Assembly: GCA_020634115.1 (NCBI GenBank)
Contig: JACKCH010000010.1
Location: 62,001-126,000 of the forward strand
Reading direction: 5' to 3'
Length of the DNA: 64,000 nucleotides
From: Anaerolineaceae bacterium
Lineage (GTDB): Bacteria > Chloroflexota > Anaerolineae > Aggregatilineales > Phototrophicaceae
Shown: positions 1 to 7,803 of the stretch, piece after piece
Layout: each line of letters begins with the position of its first letter
How positions within the stretch are numbered: the first letter of the stretch is position 1
Program-made: the position numbers and the translations under genes
Notes under the pieces: model-generated
What the model was told of the DNA's origin: nothing
The model's database searches: none
What the model saw: the letters and a program-made list of their open reading frames with translations, nothing else

Positions 1-405
1 GAAAAATTCGGTATCGGTATTCCCACGCTGGTGACGCTGCTGCTTATCGTGAGCAGCCTGCTTGTCCGCAGTGCAACGCGGGCGGTGAAACGCGGCGATC
101 ATGGTATTTTCGAGAGCCGTTGGGGATTATCCCTGATTCTGGGGGTGATCTTCGTGGTGGTGATGGCTTGGGAATGGGTTATTGTCCCCGTCAGCGGGCA
201 GTACAGCAATCTGTTCCGATTGATGGTAGGCTTTCATGGTGTCCACGCCCTCGTAATCGGTGCGTTTATGGTGGTGGTATACCGGAATGGCCGCGCCGGA
301 GCGTATGACGAGTATCATTTCTGGCCGGTGGAAGGCGCTGCCGGGTTGTGGCATTTCGTTACGGTGGCCTGGGTGCTATTCTACCTGGTGCTGTACCTGG
401 TATAA
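1..405 (+). CDS. Heme-copper oxidase subunit III-like protein (5' end missing)
   Basis: The reading frame is open from base 1 and the gene begins before the window, so only the last 134 residues are visible. A GTG at 31 is an internal codon and probably not the start. The visible part has three to four membrane helices and the subunit III signatures GFHGVH (a conserved His pair) and, near the C-terminus, GLWHFVTVAWVLFY, which matches the last helix of cytochrome c oxidase subunit III. Subunit III is an integral membrane part of aa3-type terminal oxidases that stabilises the catalytic subunit. A second, more canonical subunit III lies at 1508-2128 in the same direction, so this one is probably a divergent paralogue. 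Assignment to the oxidase family is firm; its exact role is inferred. Confidence 0.75.
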   Translation, partial: EKFGIGIPTLVTLLLIVSSLLVRSATRAVKRGDHGIFESRWGLSLILGVIFVVVMAWEWVIVPVSGQYSNLFRLMVGFHGVHALVIGAFMVVVYRNGRAGAYDEYHFWPVEGAAGLWHFVTVAWVLFYLVLYLV

Positions 406-518
406 GCGATCCCAGCACACTGACCCGGATACCCGGCACTGAATAACCTGACAACAATGGGCAGATGAGCTAAAATGCCATTTGCAACCCACTCTTTTTT
501 GATAAGGAGATACTATTT

Positions 519-1487
519 ATGCAACCCGGATTAAATCGCGCTGTGCCAATGGGCATTCTGGGTTTCTTACTCGGTGCGCTCATCGTGGTGATCCTGCGCG
601 GATTACAGAGTCTTGACCCCCTGTGGGAAACTGGCCCCGGCCTGGTGCTGGCTGTCTTTATGGGCGCGGGCTTTTTTGTGTATGGTATGGGCGCATTCGA
701 CCCGAAAATGAATGTACATGGTGAACCGGATGAGGCGACCCCGGCAGCGCCGGATGGCCCCTTCACTATCCTGAGCGGTTATATGTGGAAAATCACGACG
801 GCGATCATCATCCTGTTTGTGGTAGTGTTTGGTATTGCCACGATTCCCAGCGGCCCAGTGTTGCGCAGTGTCCATCAGGCCGATGGTGCGGCAGAAGCCG
901 TGGGGATGGTGCCGGTGCAGCTTCCGTTTGGCGGCCCGACAGTCGAGGTTAGCCAGTTGACCATTTTCGCGGTCTTTGTCGTGTGGATGCTACTCTCCCT
1001 GTTTGCGGCGGCGGCGGCGGTGGGCTTGCTCATCCGTTACCTGTCCACCGGCGCGAAGAACCCGGAAGGCACGAACATTCCCTGGCGGGTGCTGATTTTT
1101 GTTGGCATCCTGGCGTCCCTGTTAGGGCTGCCGCTGTTATTCCCCACGTTCGTATTCCCGACTCCGGCGCTGATGCCCTTTGTCGTGGTACCGCTGCTGG
1201 CCCTGACCATCGCGTATAAGAGCCGCTTCTGGCTGTTGCTGCTGGTGCTGTCACTGCTGCTGCCGCTGTTGGTATCGGAAATCCAGCTTTCGGATACGGT
1301 TTACTGGCTGAATATCGCGGTGCTGGCTTTCTTCTTGCTGCTGCCGGTATCACTCCTGAAACGGATTATACCCCGTCCTATCTGGAACAAGTTCGCCAGC
1401 ATAAATTGGAGCGCGGAAATTTCCGGCATCCTTAATGGAATCGTCCATATTTTGCGCGGCGTGCCACCGTTTCTGGGGCAGCGTTAG
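519..1487 (+). CDS. Polytopic membrane protein of unknown function in oxidase operon
   Basis: The protein has 322 residues and about eight hydrophobic helices: one near residues 10-28, one at 40-60, one at 85-110, and a dense block from 145 to 270. A soluble loop of roughly 30 residues follows the second helix. A good Shine-Dalgarno (AAGGAG, 504-509) sits 9 bases before the ATG. I see no heme-binding or copper-binding motif and do not recognise the family. It lies between two subunit III genes of a heme-copper oxidase and ends 20 bases before the second, so it is probably co-transcribed. An accessory or assembly role in the oxidase is inferred from position only. Confidence 0.8.
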   Translation: MQPGLNRAVPMGILGFLLGALIVVILRGLQSLDPLWETGPGLVLAVFMGAGFFVYGMGAFDPKMNVHGEPDEATPAAPDGPFTILSGYMWKITTAIIILFVVVFGIATIPSGPVLRSVHQADGAAEAVGMVPVQLPFGGPTVEVSQLTIFAVFVVWMLLSLFAAAAAVGLLIRYLSTGAKNPEGTNIPWRVLIFVGILASLLGLPLLFPTFVFPTPALMPFVVVPLLALTIAYKSRFWLLLLVLSLLLPLLVSEIQLSDTVYWLNIAVLAFFLLLPVSLLKRIIPRPIWNKFASINWSAEISGILNGIVHILRGVPPFLGQR

Positions 1488-1507
1488 GTTTATCTGAGGG
1501 AATAACC

Positions 1508-2128
1508 ATGAGCGAAATAACTGTTGAACAGACTCACCATGAGGAGGCCGCCGATCACGGGCACGCCTCGCCGCAGGCGCGTGCTGCGAACCTCAAGCTG
1601 GCGATGTGGCTGTACCTGGGATCGGAAGTCATTATTTTTAGTGTGCTGATCGCCGCCTATCTGGTGTTCCGCTATAACTTCCCGGAAATGGTACGGGCGG
1701 CACAGGAATCCATTAACGTCGGGTTGGTCGGTTTCAATACCTTCCTGCTTTTGGGTAGCAGTTGGGCGATGGTGATGGGGCTTCTCAGCATCCAACGCGG
1801 CGACCGCGCCGGACTTGTCCGCTGGATTGGCCTGACAGCGTTGATGGGAGCGGTTTTTGTCGCTCTGCAAGGTGTGGAGTACACCGAATTGGGGCACGAA
1901 GGGATCGCGGTCTACGGCAGTGAATTCGGGATGCGTTTTTATGCGATGACCGCTTTTCACGGTTTCCATGTCATTATCGGCGTACTGTGGGCGCTGTTTG
2001 TCGTCCGTAATGCGCAGCGGGGTAACTACAGCGCGGATAACTACGTGGGGGTCGAAATCTTCGGCCTGTACTGGCACTTTGTTGACGTAGTGTGGATTTT
2101 CCTGTTCACGTTTATTTACCTGTTCTAA
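1508..2128 (+). CDS. coxC: Cytochrome c oxidase subunit III
   Basis: The 206-residue protein matches heme-copper oxidase subunit III over its whole length: an acidic, His-rich N-terminus, then five helices. The signatures are KLAMWLYLGSEVIIF in the first helix, TAFHGFHVIIG with the conserved His pair, and YWHFVDVVWIFLF in the last helix. It is the small five-helix form seen in many bacterial oxidases. The subunit sits in the cytoplasmic membrane next to the catalytic subunit I and helps keep the enzyme active. A GAGGG Shine-Dalgarno lies just before the ATG. Subunit IV follows after a short gap (25 bases to the preferred start), supporting an operon whose catalytic genes lie before the window. 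Confidence 0.92.
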   Translation: MSEITVEQTHHEEAADHGHASPQARAANLKLAMWLYLGSEVIIFSVLIAAYLVFRYNFPEMVRAAQESINVGLVGFNTFLLLGSSWAMVMGLLSIQRGDRAGLVRWIGLTALMGAVFVALQGVEYTELGHEGIAVYGSEFGMRFYAMTAFHGFHVIIGVLWALFVVRNAQRGNYSADNYVGVEIFGLYWHFVDVVWIFLFTFIYLF

Positions 2129-2152
2129 GTGGGATTGAAGAGAGGGAAACCC

Positions 2153-2491
2153 ATGAGCGACGAACATCAAACACCTGAGGTGCATGACCACCTGAAAAAT
2201 GAAACCGACCTGTTCGGTGTGAAGATTCCGTTGCCGATTTACACCGTGATTTTCGGTGTGCTGGCAGTCTTAACCGTGATCGAAGTGTTGATTGGGACGG
2301 CGGAGCACGGCAGCCTGACGATTCCGGTGTTATTCGGTATCGCCCTCGCCAAAGCGACGCTGGTGGTGCTGTTTTACATGCACCTGCGGAATGACAGCCG
2401 GATATTTGCGGTTGTGCTGTTGATTCCGCTGCTGATGGCGATCATTGCTATTCTTTTCCTGTTGATTGTCCCGCCACAGGCTTACGCTTAA
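2153..2491 (+). CDS. Cytochrome c oxidase subunit IV (small membrane subunit)
   Basis: The start at ATG 2153 is preferred over an in-frame codon at 2129 because GAGAGGGAAA lies just upstream. The 112-residue product has a charged N-terminus of about 25 residues and three hydrophobic helices. This matches the prokaryotic subunit IV family, in which the motif LAKATLVVLFYMHL (here in the second helix) is typical. The subunit is peripheral to catalysis and is normally encoded right after subunit III, as here. It is the last gene of the oxidase operon; the following 125 bases hold no clear strong terminator. Confidence 0.88.
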   Translation: MSDEHQTPEVHDHLKNETDLFGVKIPLPIYTVIFGVLAVLTVIEVLIGTAEHGSLTIPVLFGIALAKATLVVLFYMHLRNDSRIFAVVLLIPLLMAIIAILFLLIVPPQAYA

Positions 2492-2616
2492 GCAGTGGCA
2501 TCATCTTTCAAACCGTAACCGTATTTGATGAAAGCCTGGAGCATGAACCCCAAAATCGGCCTACTCTGGGCTTTTTGCTTGTATATCAACGTATGACCCA
2601 ATAGAGACGAACCATT

Positions 2617-3366
2617 ATGCGATTAAACCTGACTGACCAAGTAGCCATTGTCACCGGAGGTGCGCACCGTGTAGGCCGGGCGATTGCCCTGGAACTGGCA
2701 CGGCAGGGTGTTCATATTCTGGTGCATTATAACAGTTCCGCCGACGCCGCCACCGATACCGCCCGCGAGATCAAGTCGCAGGGCGTGGAAGCCTACACCG
2801 TGCAGGCGGACATCAGCCAACCAGAAGGTGTTGAGCAGGTTTTTGCCACCCTGGGCGAGAAGTTTGGCCGTTTACATATTCTGGTCAACAGCGCCGCGAA
2901 TTTCCAGCAGCGGGATTTACTGGATGTGTCTATACAGGACTGGCAAACCACGCTGAATATCAACCTGACCGCGCCTTTTCTGCTCACCCAGGCGGCGGTG
3001 GCGGTGATGCGGCAGAATGCCCCGTCTGGCGGTTCGATTGTGAACATCCTCGATAAAGGGGCAGTGATGCCCTGGGCGAAATATCCGCATCATAGCGTGA
3101 GCAAAGCCGCGCTGCACATGCTGACGCTGGTGAGTGCCGCCAGTCTGGGGCCGGATATCCGGGTAAACGGGGTCATTCCCGGCCCGGTGATGAAACCGGC
3201 AGGGACGAGCATGAACGATGAAGAATGGGCGCGCATTGGGCAGCGGGTGGCATTACAGCGTACCGGGAGTCCTGAGGACGTGGCGCGGGCGGTGGTTTAT
3301 CTTACCAGTGAAGATTTCATCACCGGGGCGATTCTACCAGTGAACGGTGGTGAACACCTGGAATAG
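2617..3366 (+). CDS. SDR-family oxidoreductase, pteridine-reductase-like, catalytic Tyr replaced by His
   Basis: This 249-residue protein is a short-chain dehydrogenase/reductase. The dinucleotide-binding motif TGGAHRVGRAI is at residues 12-22, the Asp-containing QADIS segment at about 68, and NSAANF replaces the usual NNAG. The C-terminal substrate loop (PGPVMKP) and the final GGEHLE are typical of the pteridine reductase/FolM-like branch. At the active site the family has Tyr-x-x-x-Lys; here the residues are H159-S-V-S-K163, so the proton-donating Tyr is a His (codon CAT instead of TAT). The catalytic Ser position carries Asp, as in some FolM relatives. The enzyme may be inactive or may use another donor. 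It stands alone after the oxidase operon. Confidence 0.85.
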   Translation: MRLNLTDQVAIVTGGAHRVGRAIALELARQGVHILVHYNSSADAATDTAREIKSQGVEAYTVQADISQPEGVEQVFATLGEKFGRLHILVNSAANFQQRDLLDVSIQDWQTTLNINLTAPFLLTQAAVAVMRQNAPSGGSIVNILDKGAVMPWAKYPHHSVSKAALHMLTLVSAASLGPDIRVNGVIPGPVMKPAGTSMNDEEWARIGQRVALQRTGSPEDVARAVVYLTSEDFITGAILPVNGGEHLE

Positions 3367-3425
3367 ACGACTTAAAACAGCGGCAGTTACAGAGGGCGAG
3401 GAAGAATGACGGTGTGAACAGTCCG

Positions 3426-3674
3426 TTAGTCGGGGAGTTCGCCGGGTTCGGCGGGGCGTTCACGCCGGAGCAGGACATAGCCGGCATACTGCCCTTCTTC
3501 AGTGTGACTCTGTTCTGATTCCACCAGCTCCCAGCCCTCACTCAGCATCGTGTCAATAGAAGCTGCCAAGTCCCGGGGCAGACTGAGGTGCTTTCCCCAG
3601 ATATAGGGGATCAATTTGGACTCACGAATGATTTTGGTTGCGTGTTTTAACATGGTAATTAACAAAAATCCCAA
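3426..3674 (-). CDS. Small hypothetical protein (82 aa)
   Basis: This short soluble protein has no motif I recognise. The centre (about residues 35-60) reads as a helix followed by a beta strand with the pattern GWELVESEQS, and the C-terminus is acidic and proline-rich. An AAGGA sequence lies 7 bases before a TTG at 3674, which supports that start; an ATG at 3653 would give 75 residues but has no visible Shine-Dalgarno. The GWELVE pattern and the size are similar to small proteins of unknown function with a beta-strand ending in a Gly-Trp-Glu turn. The coding call rests on the clean frame between neighbouring genes and is moderate. Confidence 0.55.
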   Translation of the reverse strand: MGFLLITMLKHATKIIRESKLIPYIWGKHLSLPRDLAASIDTMLSEGWELVESEQSHTEEGQYAGYVLLRRERPAEPGELPD

Positions 3675-3699
3675 ATAAGTATCCTTATTGTAACTGATT

Positions 3700-3897
3700 G
3701 CTCACAGTTCCCAACCCCAAAAAATAGGGGGTATCGTGGGATGACGGATTCATAGGTAAATTCAGTGTGTGGGGTATATGCGGGAAAAGGCAACCTGCAC
3801 CTGATAAGTGGTGTTTTTTCAGGAACCGTGTAGCGACAGGCTACTATCTTCTGAACCGGACGCGCCGTATGGCCGACCAACAGGGCGTCCGGTTTTT
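3700..3897 (+). ncRNA. Candidate small structured RNA ending in a terminator
   Basis: This gap has no convincing gene but holds several hairpins in a row on the plus strand. CCCC/GGGG arms at about 3715-3730 are enclosed by CCCA/TGGG. GCGGG/CCTGC arms lie near 3780-3798, and GTAGC/GCTAC near 3830-3844. The segment ends in a 9-bp terminator at 3855-3893. No plus-strand gene lies directly upstream, so the terminator needs another explanation. I cannot assign the RNA to a class; a 6S-like regulator is one possibility by size only. No clear promoter was found. The call is tentative. Confidence 0.25.
3855..3897 (+). terminator. Rho-independent terminator-like hairpin
   Basis: ACCGGACGC (3855-3863, allowing the first A) pairs with GCGTCCGGT (3885-3893) across a 21-base loop, followed by TTTT. 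The nearest plus-strand gene ends about 490 bases earlier, so it probably ends a small RNA. On the minus strand the arms are not followed by a T run. Confidence 0.5.
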
Positions 3898-3945
3898 CTC
3901 AGTGCAATCTTCTATTTCCCTTGCGCTGGTATAGCCCTATGAGGC

Positions 3946-4971
3946 TTACACGACTCCCTCAGCTTCCACCGAGGAATCGGCGGGTTTATTCCCGGCGTTG
4001 AGAACATCGCCCAGCGACACACCCATGACCATCAGCGCAATCGTCCCCCATACCGCATAACCCGACACTGTGATGCCGTGTGCTACAAAACCGAGCGACA
4101 GCGCCACTGCGTCATCCATGCCTAACGCTTTGCCTGCCAGCAGCACCGCACCCTCGAATGGCCCAACGGACGCCAGACTGACCGGAATCGCGATACTGAA
4201 CGACGCCATGGTCACGGCGACCACCGCCATCAGGAACAAGTCGGTGCTGGGGGATTTGGCTGGTATGCCCAGTGCGTTTTCCAGCGCGAAAAATGTGAAC
4301 AGCGACACGCTCCAGGAAATCAGTGTCCAGATGATGGCATGAGCAGCACGTTGCCAATGAGTCAAGGGTTTCAGGCCGTCCAGCACGTTATCCAGCAGGC
4401 GTTCAAGTGGCAGCCGCTTGAGGAAAGGCAGAATCCGTTCAGCAAAATGTAGACTCTGATGTGCCAGATTCGGGAAGCGGGCAAATATAATCAGCACTAC
4501 AAACGCGCCCACCGCCGCCACGCCGAAAGCCGCCGCCGTCACCGAGATTTCGGATGGCACATCCGGCACCTGAGTCAGCGCCAGCGCCAACCACACCACC
4601 ACCAGGACGGTATCCAGCAGACGTTCAATAACGATACTGGTCGCCGCCGTCAGCACCGGGACATTTTCGCGGGTCGCCAACAGGCTGCGGGCGACTTCGC
4701 CCGCCCGCAGTGGCAGTTGGTTGAGCAAAAAGGTGATGTTGAGGATATGGAAGGAGCGGGTGGTCGGAATTTTATCATCCACGAGTCCGCGCCAGCGGAT
4801 CGCCCGCGTATACAACCCAACCGTCACCGACACGAACGCGATTCCTATCCACAGGAGATTGGCATTCTGAATATTCGCCCAAATGTCCGTGAGCGGCGCA
4901 GTGCGCAGCGCCAACCACAAAAAAAGCCCACTCACCAGTACACTGGCAATCACAATCAGATATCGTCGCAT
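3946..4971 (-). CDS. Flippase-like integral membrane protein (LPG synthase transmembrane domain family)
   Basis: The 341-residue protein has seven to eight membrane helices and the family motif LPLRAGEVARSLL (about residues 91-103), typical of the lysylphosphatidylglycerol synthase TM/AglD-like group (UPF0104). A second conserved pattern, ASVGPFEGAVLLAGKALG, lies around residue 265 and matches the Pro-Gly helix hairpins of the group. Members without the catalytic GNAT-like domain, as here, are thought to move lipids or lipid-linked intermediates across the membrane. The gene is monocistronic in appearance. The C-terminus is acidic and cytoplasmic. Exact substrate unknown. Confidence 0.85.
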   Translation of the reverse strand: MRRYLIVIASVLVSGLFLWLALRTAPLTDIWANIQNANLLWIGIAFVSVTVGLYTRAIRWRGLVDDKIPTTRSFHILNITFLLNQLPLRAGEVARSLLATRENVPVLTAATSIVIERLLDTVLVVVWLALALTQVPDVPSEISVTAAAFGVAAVGAFVVLIIFARFPNLAHQSLHFAERILPFLKRLPLERLLDNVLDGLKPLTHWQRAAHAIIWTLISWSVSLFTFFALENALGIPAKSPSTDLFLMAVVAVTMASFSIAIPVSLASVGPFEGAVLLAGKALGMDDAVALSLGFVAHGITVSGYAVWGTIALMVMGVSLGDVLNAGNKPADSSVEAEGVV

Positions 4972-5086
4972 ACATCACCTTTGAATCGGTAATCGCATCA
5001 GGGTTCATCCAGCGGGAAGCCACTAGACACACGTATCTTACTTATAGTCGCGCGTGCTAACAATGCCCTAAACAGGTCTTCCTTGA

Positions 5087-5536
5087 CTACAGCGAATCGG
5101 TATCCAGGATAATCGTGACCGGGCCATCATTGATGATCTCAACCCGCATCATCGCGCCAAACACACCGTGTTCCACTTGTTGGATGCCTTCGGCGCGCAG
5201 CCGTTCAGCATAAAGTGTGACGAGGGGGGCGGCGGTTTCCGGGCGGGCAGCGTCAATGAACGAGGGGCGTCGACCTTTGCGGGCGTCGGCATACAACGTA
5301 AACTGGGAAACCACCAGCACCCCGCCATCCACATCTAGCAGCGAACGGTTCATCTTGCCCTCGTCATCATCAAACACCCGCAGATTGGCGGTTTTTCGCG
5401 CCAGCAGTTCGGCCTCCGCCGGGGTATCCGGGTGCGTAACGCCCACCAGCGCCACAAATCCCCGCTCTACTGCTCCGGTGACTTCGTTATTTACAGTTAC
5501 GCTGCCGCGTTCAACCCGCTGCAATACCACACGCAT
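5087..5536 (-). CDS. dtd: D-aminoacyl-tRNA deacylase
   Basis: The 149-residue protein is a full-length DTD. It hydrolyses D-amino acids (and Gly mischarged on tRNA-Ala) from tRNA in the cytoplasm, protecting translation. Two family signatures are present: SQFTLYADARKGRRPSF (about residues 77-93), which forms the active-site rim, and NDGPVTIILDT near the C-terminus with the Gly-cisPro dipeptide that screens chirality. Start: ATG at 5536 with the typical opening MRVVLQRV. The gene stands alone with 115 bases to the next minus-strand gene. No unusual features. Confidence 0.96.
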   Translation of the reverse strand: MRVVLQRVERGSVTVNNEVTGAVERGFVALVGVTHPDTPAEAELLARKTANLRVFDDDEGKMNRSLLDVDGGVLVVSQFTLYADARKGRRPSFIDAARPETAAPLVTLYAERLRAEGIQQVEHGVFGAMMRVEIINDGPVTIILDTDSL

Positions 5537-5846
5537 AAGCTGTTTATGTCCTTCCTAAACAGGGAATCCCCTGAATGCCCAGAATATCCATTATAGCCAT
5601 CCCGGAGTCAAAAGCAGCAAAAAACGCTAATTTAAGATAACATCAACAGGTGTTGGTGTCTCTGGCTGTTTCTGGTATCGTTTAAACGCTGCCACACGGG
5701 TAGGATAAGCAGCGATTTTTTCCAGCGGACGTGCGGATTAGTGATCTCTGTGATCGAATTCGGGAGCATCCGTCGCAGACTGCACTGGAAAAGGCATTCA
5801 AACCTGATTTCAAGATGATGCTCGTCACTCATTGGGAATGATAGAT
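5537..5846. other. Gene-free stretch upstream of the cytochrome operon
   Basis: No open frame here looks like a gene. A weak hairpin (CGCTGC 5687-5692 with GCAGCG 5709-5714, then ATTTTTT) could be a terminator on the plus strand, but no transcript is known to end there. The stretch lies between the divergent dtd and multiheme cytochrome genes and presumably carries both promoters. Confidence 0.4.
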
Positions 5847-5868
5847 TGCATACCCTACCCGGTATGCA
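5847..5868 (+). promoter_or_regulatory. Perfect inverted repeat, operator candidate for the multiheme operon
   Basis: TGCATACC (5847-5854) and GGTATGCA (5861-5868) are exact 8-base inverted repeats with a 6-base spacer, giving a 22-bp dyad 68 bases before the cytochrome ATG at 5937. An AT-rich stretch with TATATT follows (about 5893-5900). The size and position suggest a repressor or activator dimer site. No regulator gene is adjacent, so the protein is unknown. Confidence 0.5.
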
Positions 5869-5936
5869 TAGCAAGAAACTTGAAATCACGGTATATATTG
5901 TATTCTTTTGTTTTAAGGGAAGAGTGAACGAATCAC

Positions 5937-7799
5937 ATGCGACGCTTAATCTATTGCTTGATGATGGGCGGCGCGGTTTTGTTGGTGATGGGGCTGTTTC
6001 TGCTGCCCACACCGCCGGGCGTTGTCGTTGCCCAGGACTTTAGCGATGCGGAATACATCGGTAGAGGGGAATGCAACGACTGTCACCGGGACGTAGACCG
6101 CGCCCATCGAGATTCGCCCCATGTTCTGGCGCTGCAAGACGTGGCGGATGAAGAAAACAAAGACGCTATCCTGGGCGATTTTTCCCAGGGTGACGACATC
6201 CGAACCGTGCTGTTTCCCGGCGAGAGTGAACCGCGCCCGTTTACAGCCGCCGACATCGTGTTTGCGATGGGTTCCGGGAAACACGCCCAGACTTACCTGG
6301 TCGCAACCGGTGAACACGAATACCTGGTACTGCCCGCCGAATGGAACACCCTGGCGCAGGCCTGGGAGCCGCTCGCGTTGGCGGACGCCTGGCCGGACCC
6401 AGTCTATGATTTCGTAACCAACTGTGCGGGCTGCCATACCACCGGTCTGGATGCCAGCCGGGGACGCTGGGAAGACGATGGCGTGGAATGTGAGGCCTGT
6501 CATGGGCCAGGCAGCACCCATGCCGACCTGGTGGATGATGCTGGTTCTAGTATTGACGATGAAGAAGTCGCGGCCATTCGTGGCGCAATCGCGTTTACTT
6601 CCGACTCGCAGATGTGCGGCCAGTGCCACAGCCGGGGAACGACGCCGGATGGCAGCCGGTACCCAACCGACTACCTGCCCGGACAGAATTTGCTGGATGA
6701 GAGTGTCTTTACGCTTGTCCCGCAGGATGACCCCGTGCATTGGTGGGCCACCGGTCATGCCAGCCAGTCCAACATGCAGTATAACGAGTGGCTGCTGACT
6801 GCCCATGCCACCTCCCTGGACGATATGAAAGCCAGCGAAAACGCCCAGGACGGCTGCTTGCAGTGTCACAGCGACGATCTGCGGCGGACAACCTTGCTGC
6901 TCAATCTGTTCGATAACGGCGACCTGGATTCGGATGCGGAAAACCCGCCGGAACTGGCGACGCTGGACACAGCCACATCGAGCGTGACCTGTACCGCCTG
7001 CCACGCGCCGCACAATGAAGAAACCCTTCCCGCGCTGTTACGACAAGATGCGGATTCCTTATGCCAGTCGTGTCATAGTAACGCGGCTTTTGCCGCCCTG
7101 ACCGACGGCGGCGTGCATCACCCCGCCTGGGATATGTTCGTCGGCGAGACATTGGTTCCTGGTATTGAGGGCATTCCCGGTAAACACTTCACCGCTGAAA
7201 ATGGCCCGACCTGTTCCACCTGTCACCTGACGGATGTGCCGGTAGCGGGCGATAGCGTCCGCGCCAGTCACCTGTTCACGCCGGTGCTGCCGGGGCAAAC
7301 CGAAGGGCAGCTCCCCAGTACGTGTTCCGAGTGTCACACCGACCTCACCGAAACCGACCTGCAATTCTTGGTGGACGACACTCAGGAAAACGTTCGCAAC
7401 CGGATTGCGGTGCTGCTGGCGCGGTTGGCCTCGGTGGATGAGCCGGAACTCAACACACCCGAACACGAACAATATGACCTGGCCGTGAATGTCCTGAATG
7501 TGGTTCAGGCCGAAGGCAGCCTGGGTATTCACAACTACACCTACACTGATGCTCTGTTCAATGCCGCCGAGAACGCCTTAGGGGAGTTAAGCGCCCAGAT
7601 TGCTGTAGTCGAACCTACCGAGGCGCCCGCCCCGACAGCTATTCCCGCCGTTGATGAAGCGGCGTTGGAAGGGACACCCGAAGTCGTGCCATCCGGTGTT
7701 CGTCCGGTGACGTTCATCTGGATCGGGTTGGTGATCGGCATTCTGTTGATCGCCGCCGCCGCCTTTTTCCGTCGTCCGCGCAAGACTCAGGGGGCCTAA
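5937..7799 (+). CDS. Nine-heme c-type cytochrome, C-terminally membrane-anchored
   Basis: The 620-residue protein has an N-terminal signal/anchor segment (residues 1-33) and a C-terminal transmembrane helix (about 592-611) followed by basic residues, so the heme domain faces outside the cytoplasm. I count nine CxxCH heme sites: CNDCH, CAGCH, CEACH, CGQCH, CLQCH, CTACH, CQSCH, CSTCH and CSECH. The first half resembles cytochrome c554-type multiheme folds. A helical segment of about 90 residues after the last heme has no Cys, and a Pro/Ala-rich linker leads to the anchor. The gene heads a tight operon (4-base gap to the next gene). A role as an electron conduit or extracytoplasmic reductase is inferred. 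Confidence 0.9.
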   Translation: MRRLIYCLMMGGAVLLVMGLFLLPTPPGVVVAQDFSDAEYIGRGECNDCHRDVDRAHRDSPHVLALQDVADEENKDAILGDFSQGDDIRTVLFPGESEPRPFTAADIVFAMGSGKHAQTYLVATGEHEYLVLPAEWNTLAQAWEPLALADAWPDPVYDFVTNCAGCHTTGLDASRGRWEDDGVECEACHGPGSTHADLVDDAGSSIDDEEVAAIRGAIAFTSDSQMCGQCHSRGTTPDGSRYPTDYLPGQNLLDESVFTLVPQDDPVHWWATGHASQSNMQYNEWLLTAHATSLDDMKASENAQDGCLQCHSDDLRRTTLLLNLFDNGDLDSDAENPPELATLDTATSSVTCTACHAPHNEETLPALLRQDADSLCQSCHSNAAFAALTDGGVHHPAWDMFVGETLVPGIEGIPGKHFTAENGPTCSTCHLTDVPVAGDSVRASHLFTPVLPGQTEGQLPSTCSECHTDLTETDLQFLVDDTQENVRNRIAVLLARLASVDEPELNTPEHEQYDLAVNVLNVVQAEGSLGIHNYTYTDALFNAAENALGELSAQIAVVEPTEAPAPTAIPAVDEAALEGTPEVVPSGVRPVTFIWIGLVIGILLIAAAAFFRRPRKTQGA

Positions 7800-7803
7800 C
7801 ACC

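Noticed and set aside
3659..3880. 73-codon minus-strand open frame in the gap at 3675-3945
   Set aside because: No Shine-Dalgarno, odd composition, and it overlaps the terminator hairpin and the small hypothetical gene.
5687..5720. 6-bp hairpin followed by ATTTTTT
   Set aside because: Stem is short, the loop long, and no transcript is expected to end there; may be chance.
5946..7013. Long open frame on the minus strand opposite the first nine-heme gene
   Set aside because: It has no start context or domain, is rich in Arg/Gln/His, and mirrors the cytochrome gene, whose heme motifs prove the plus strand.
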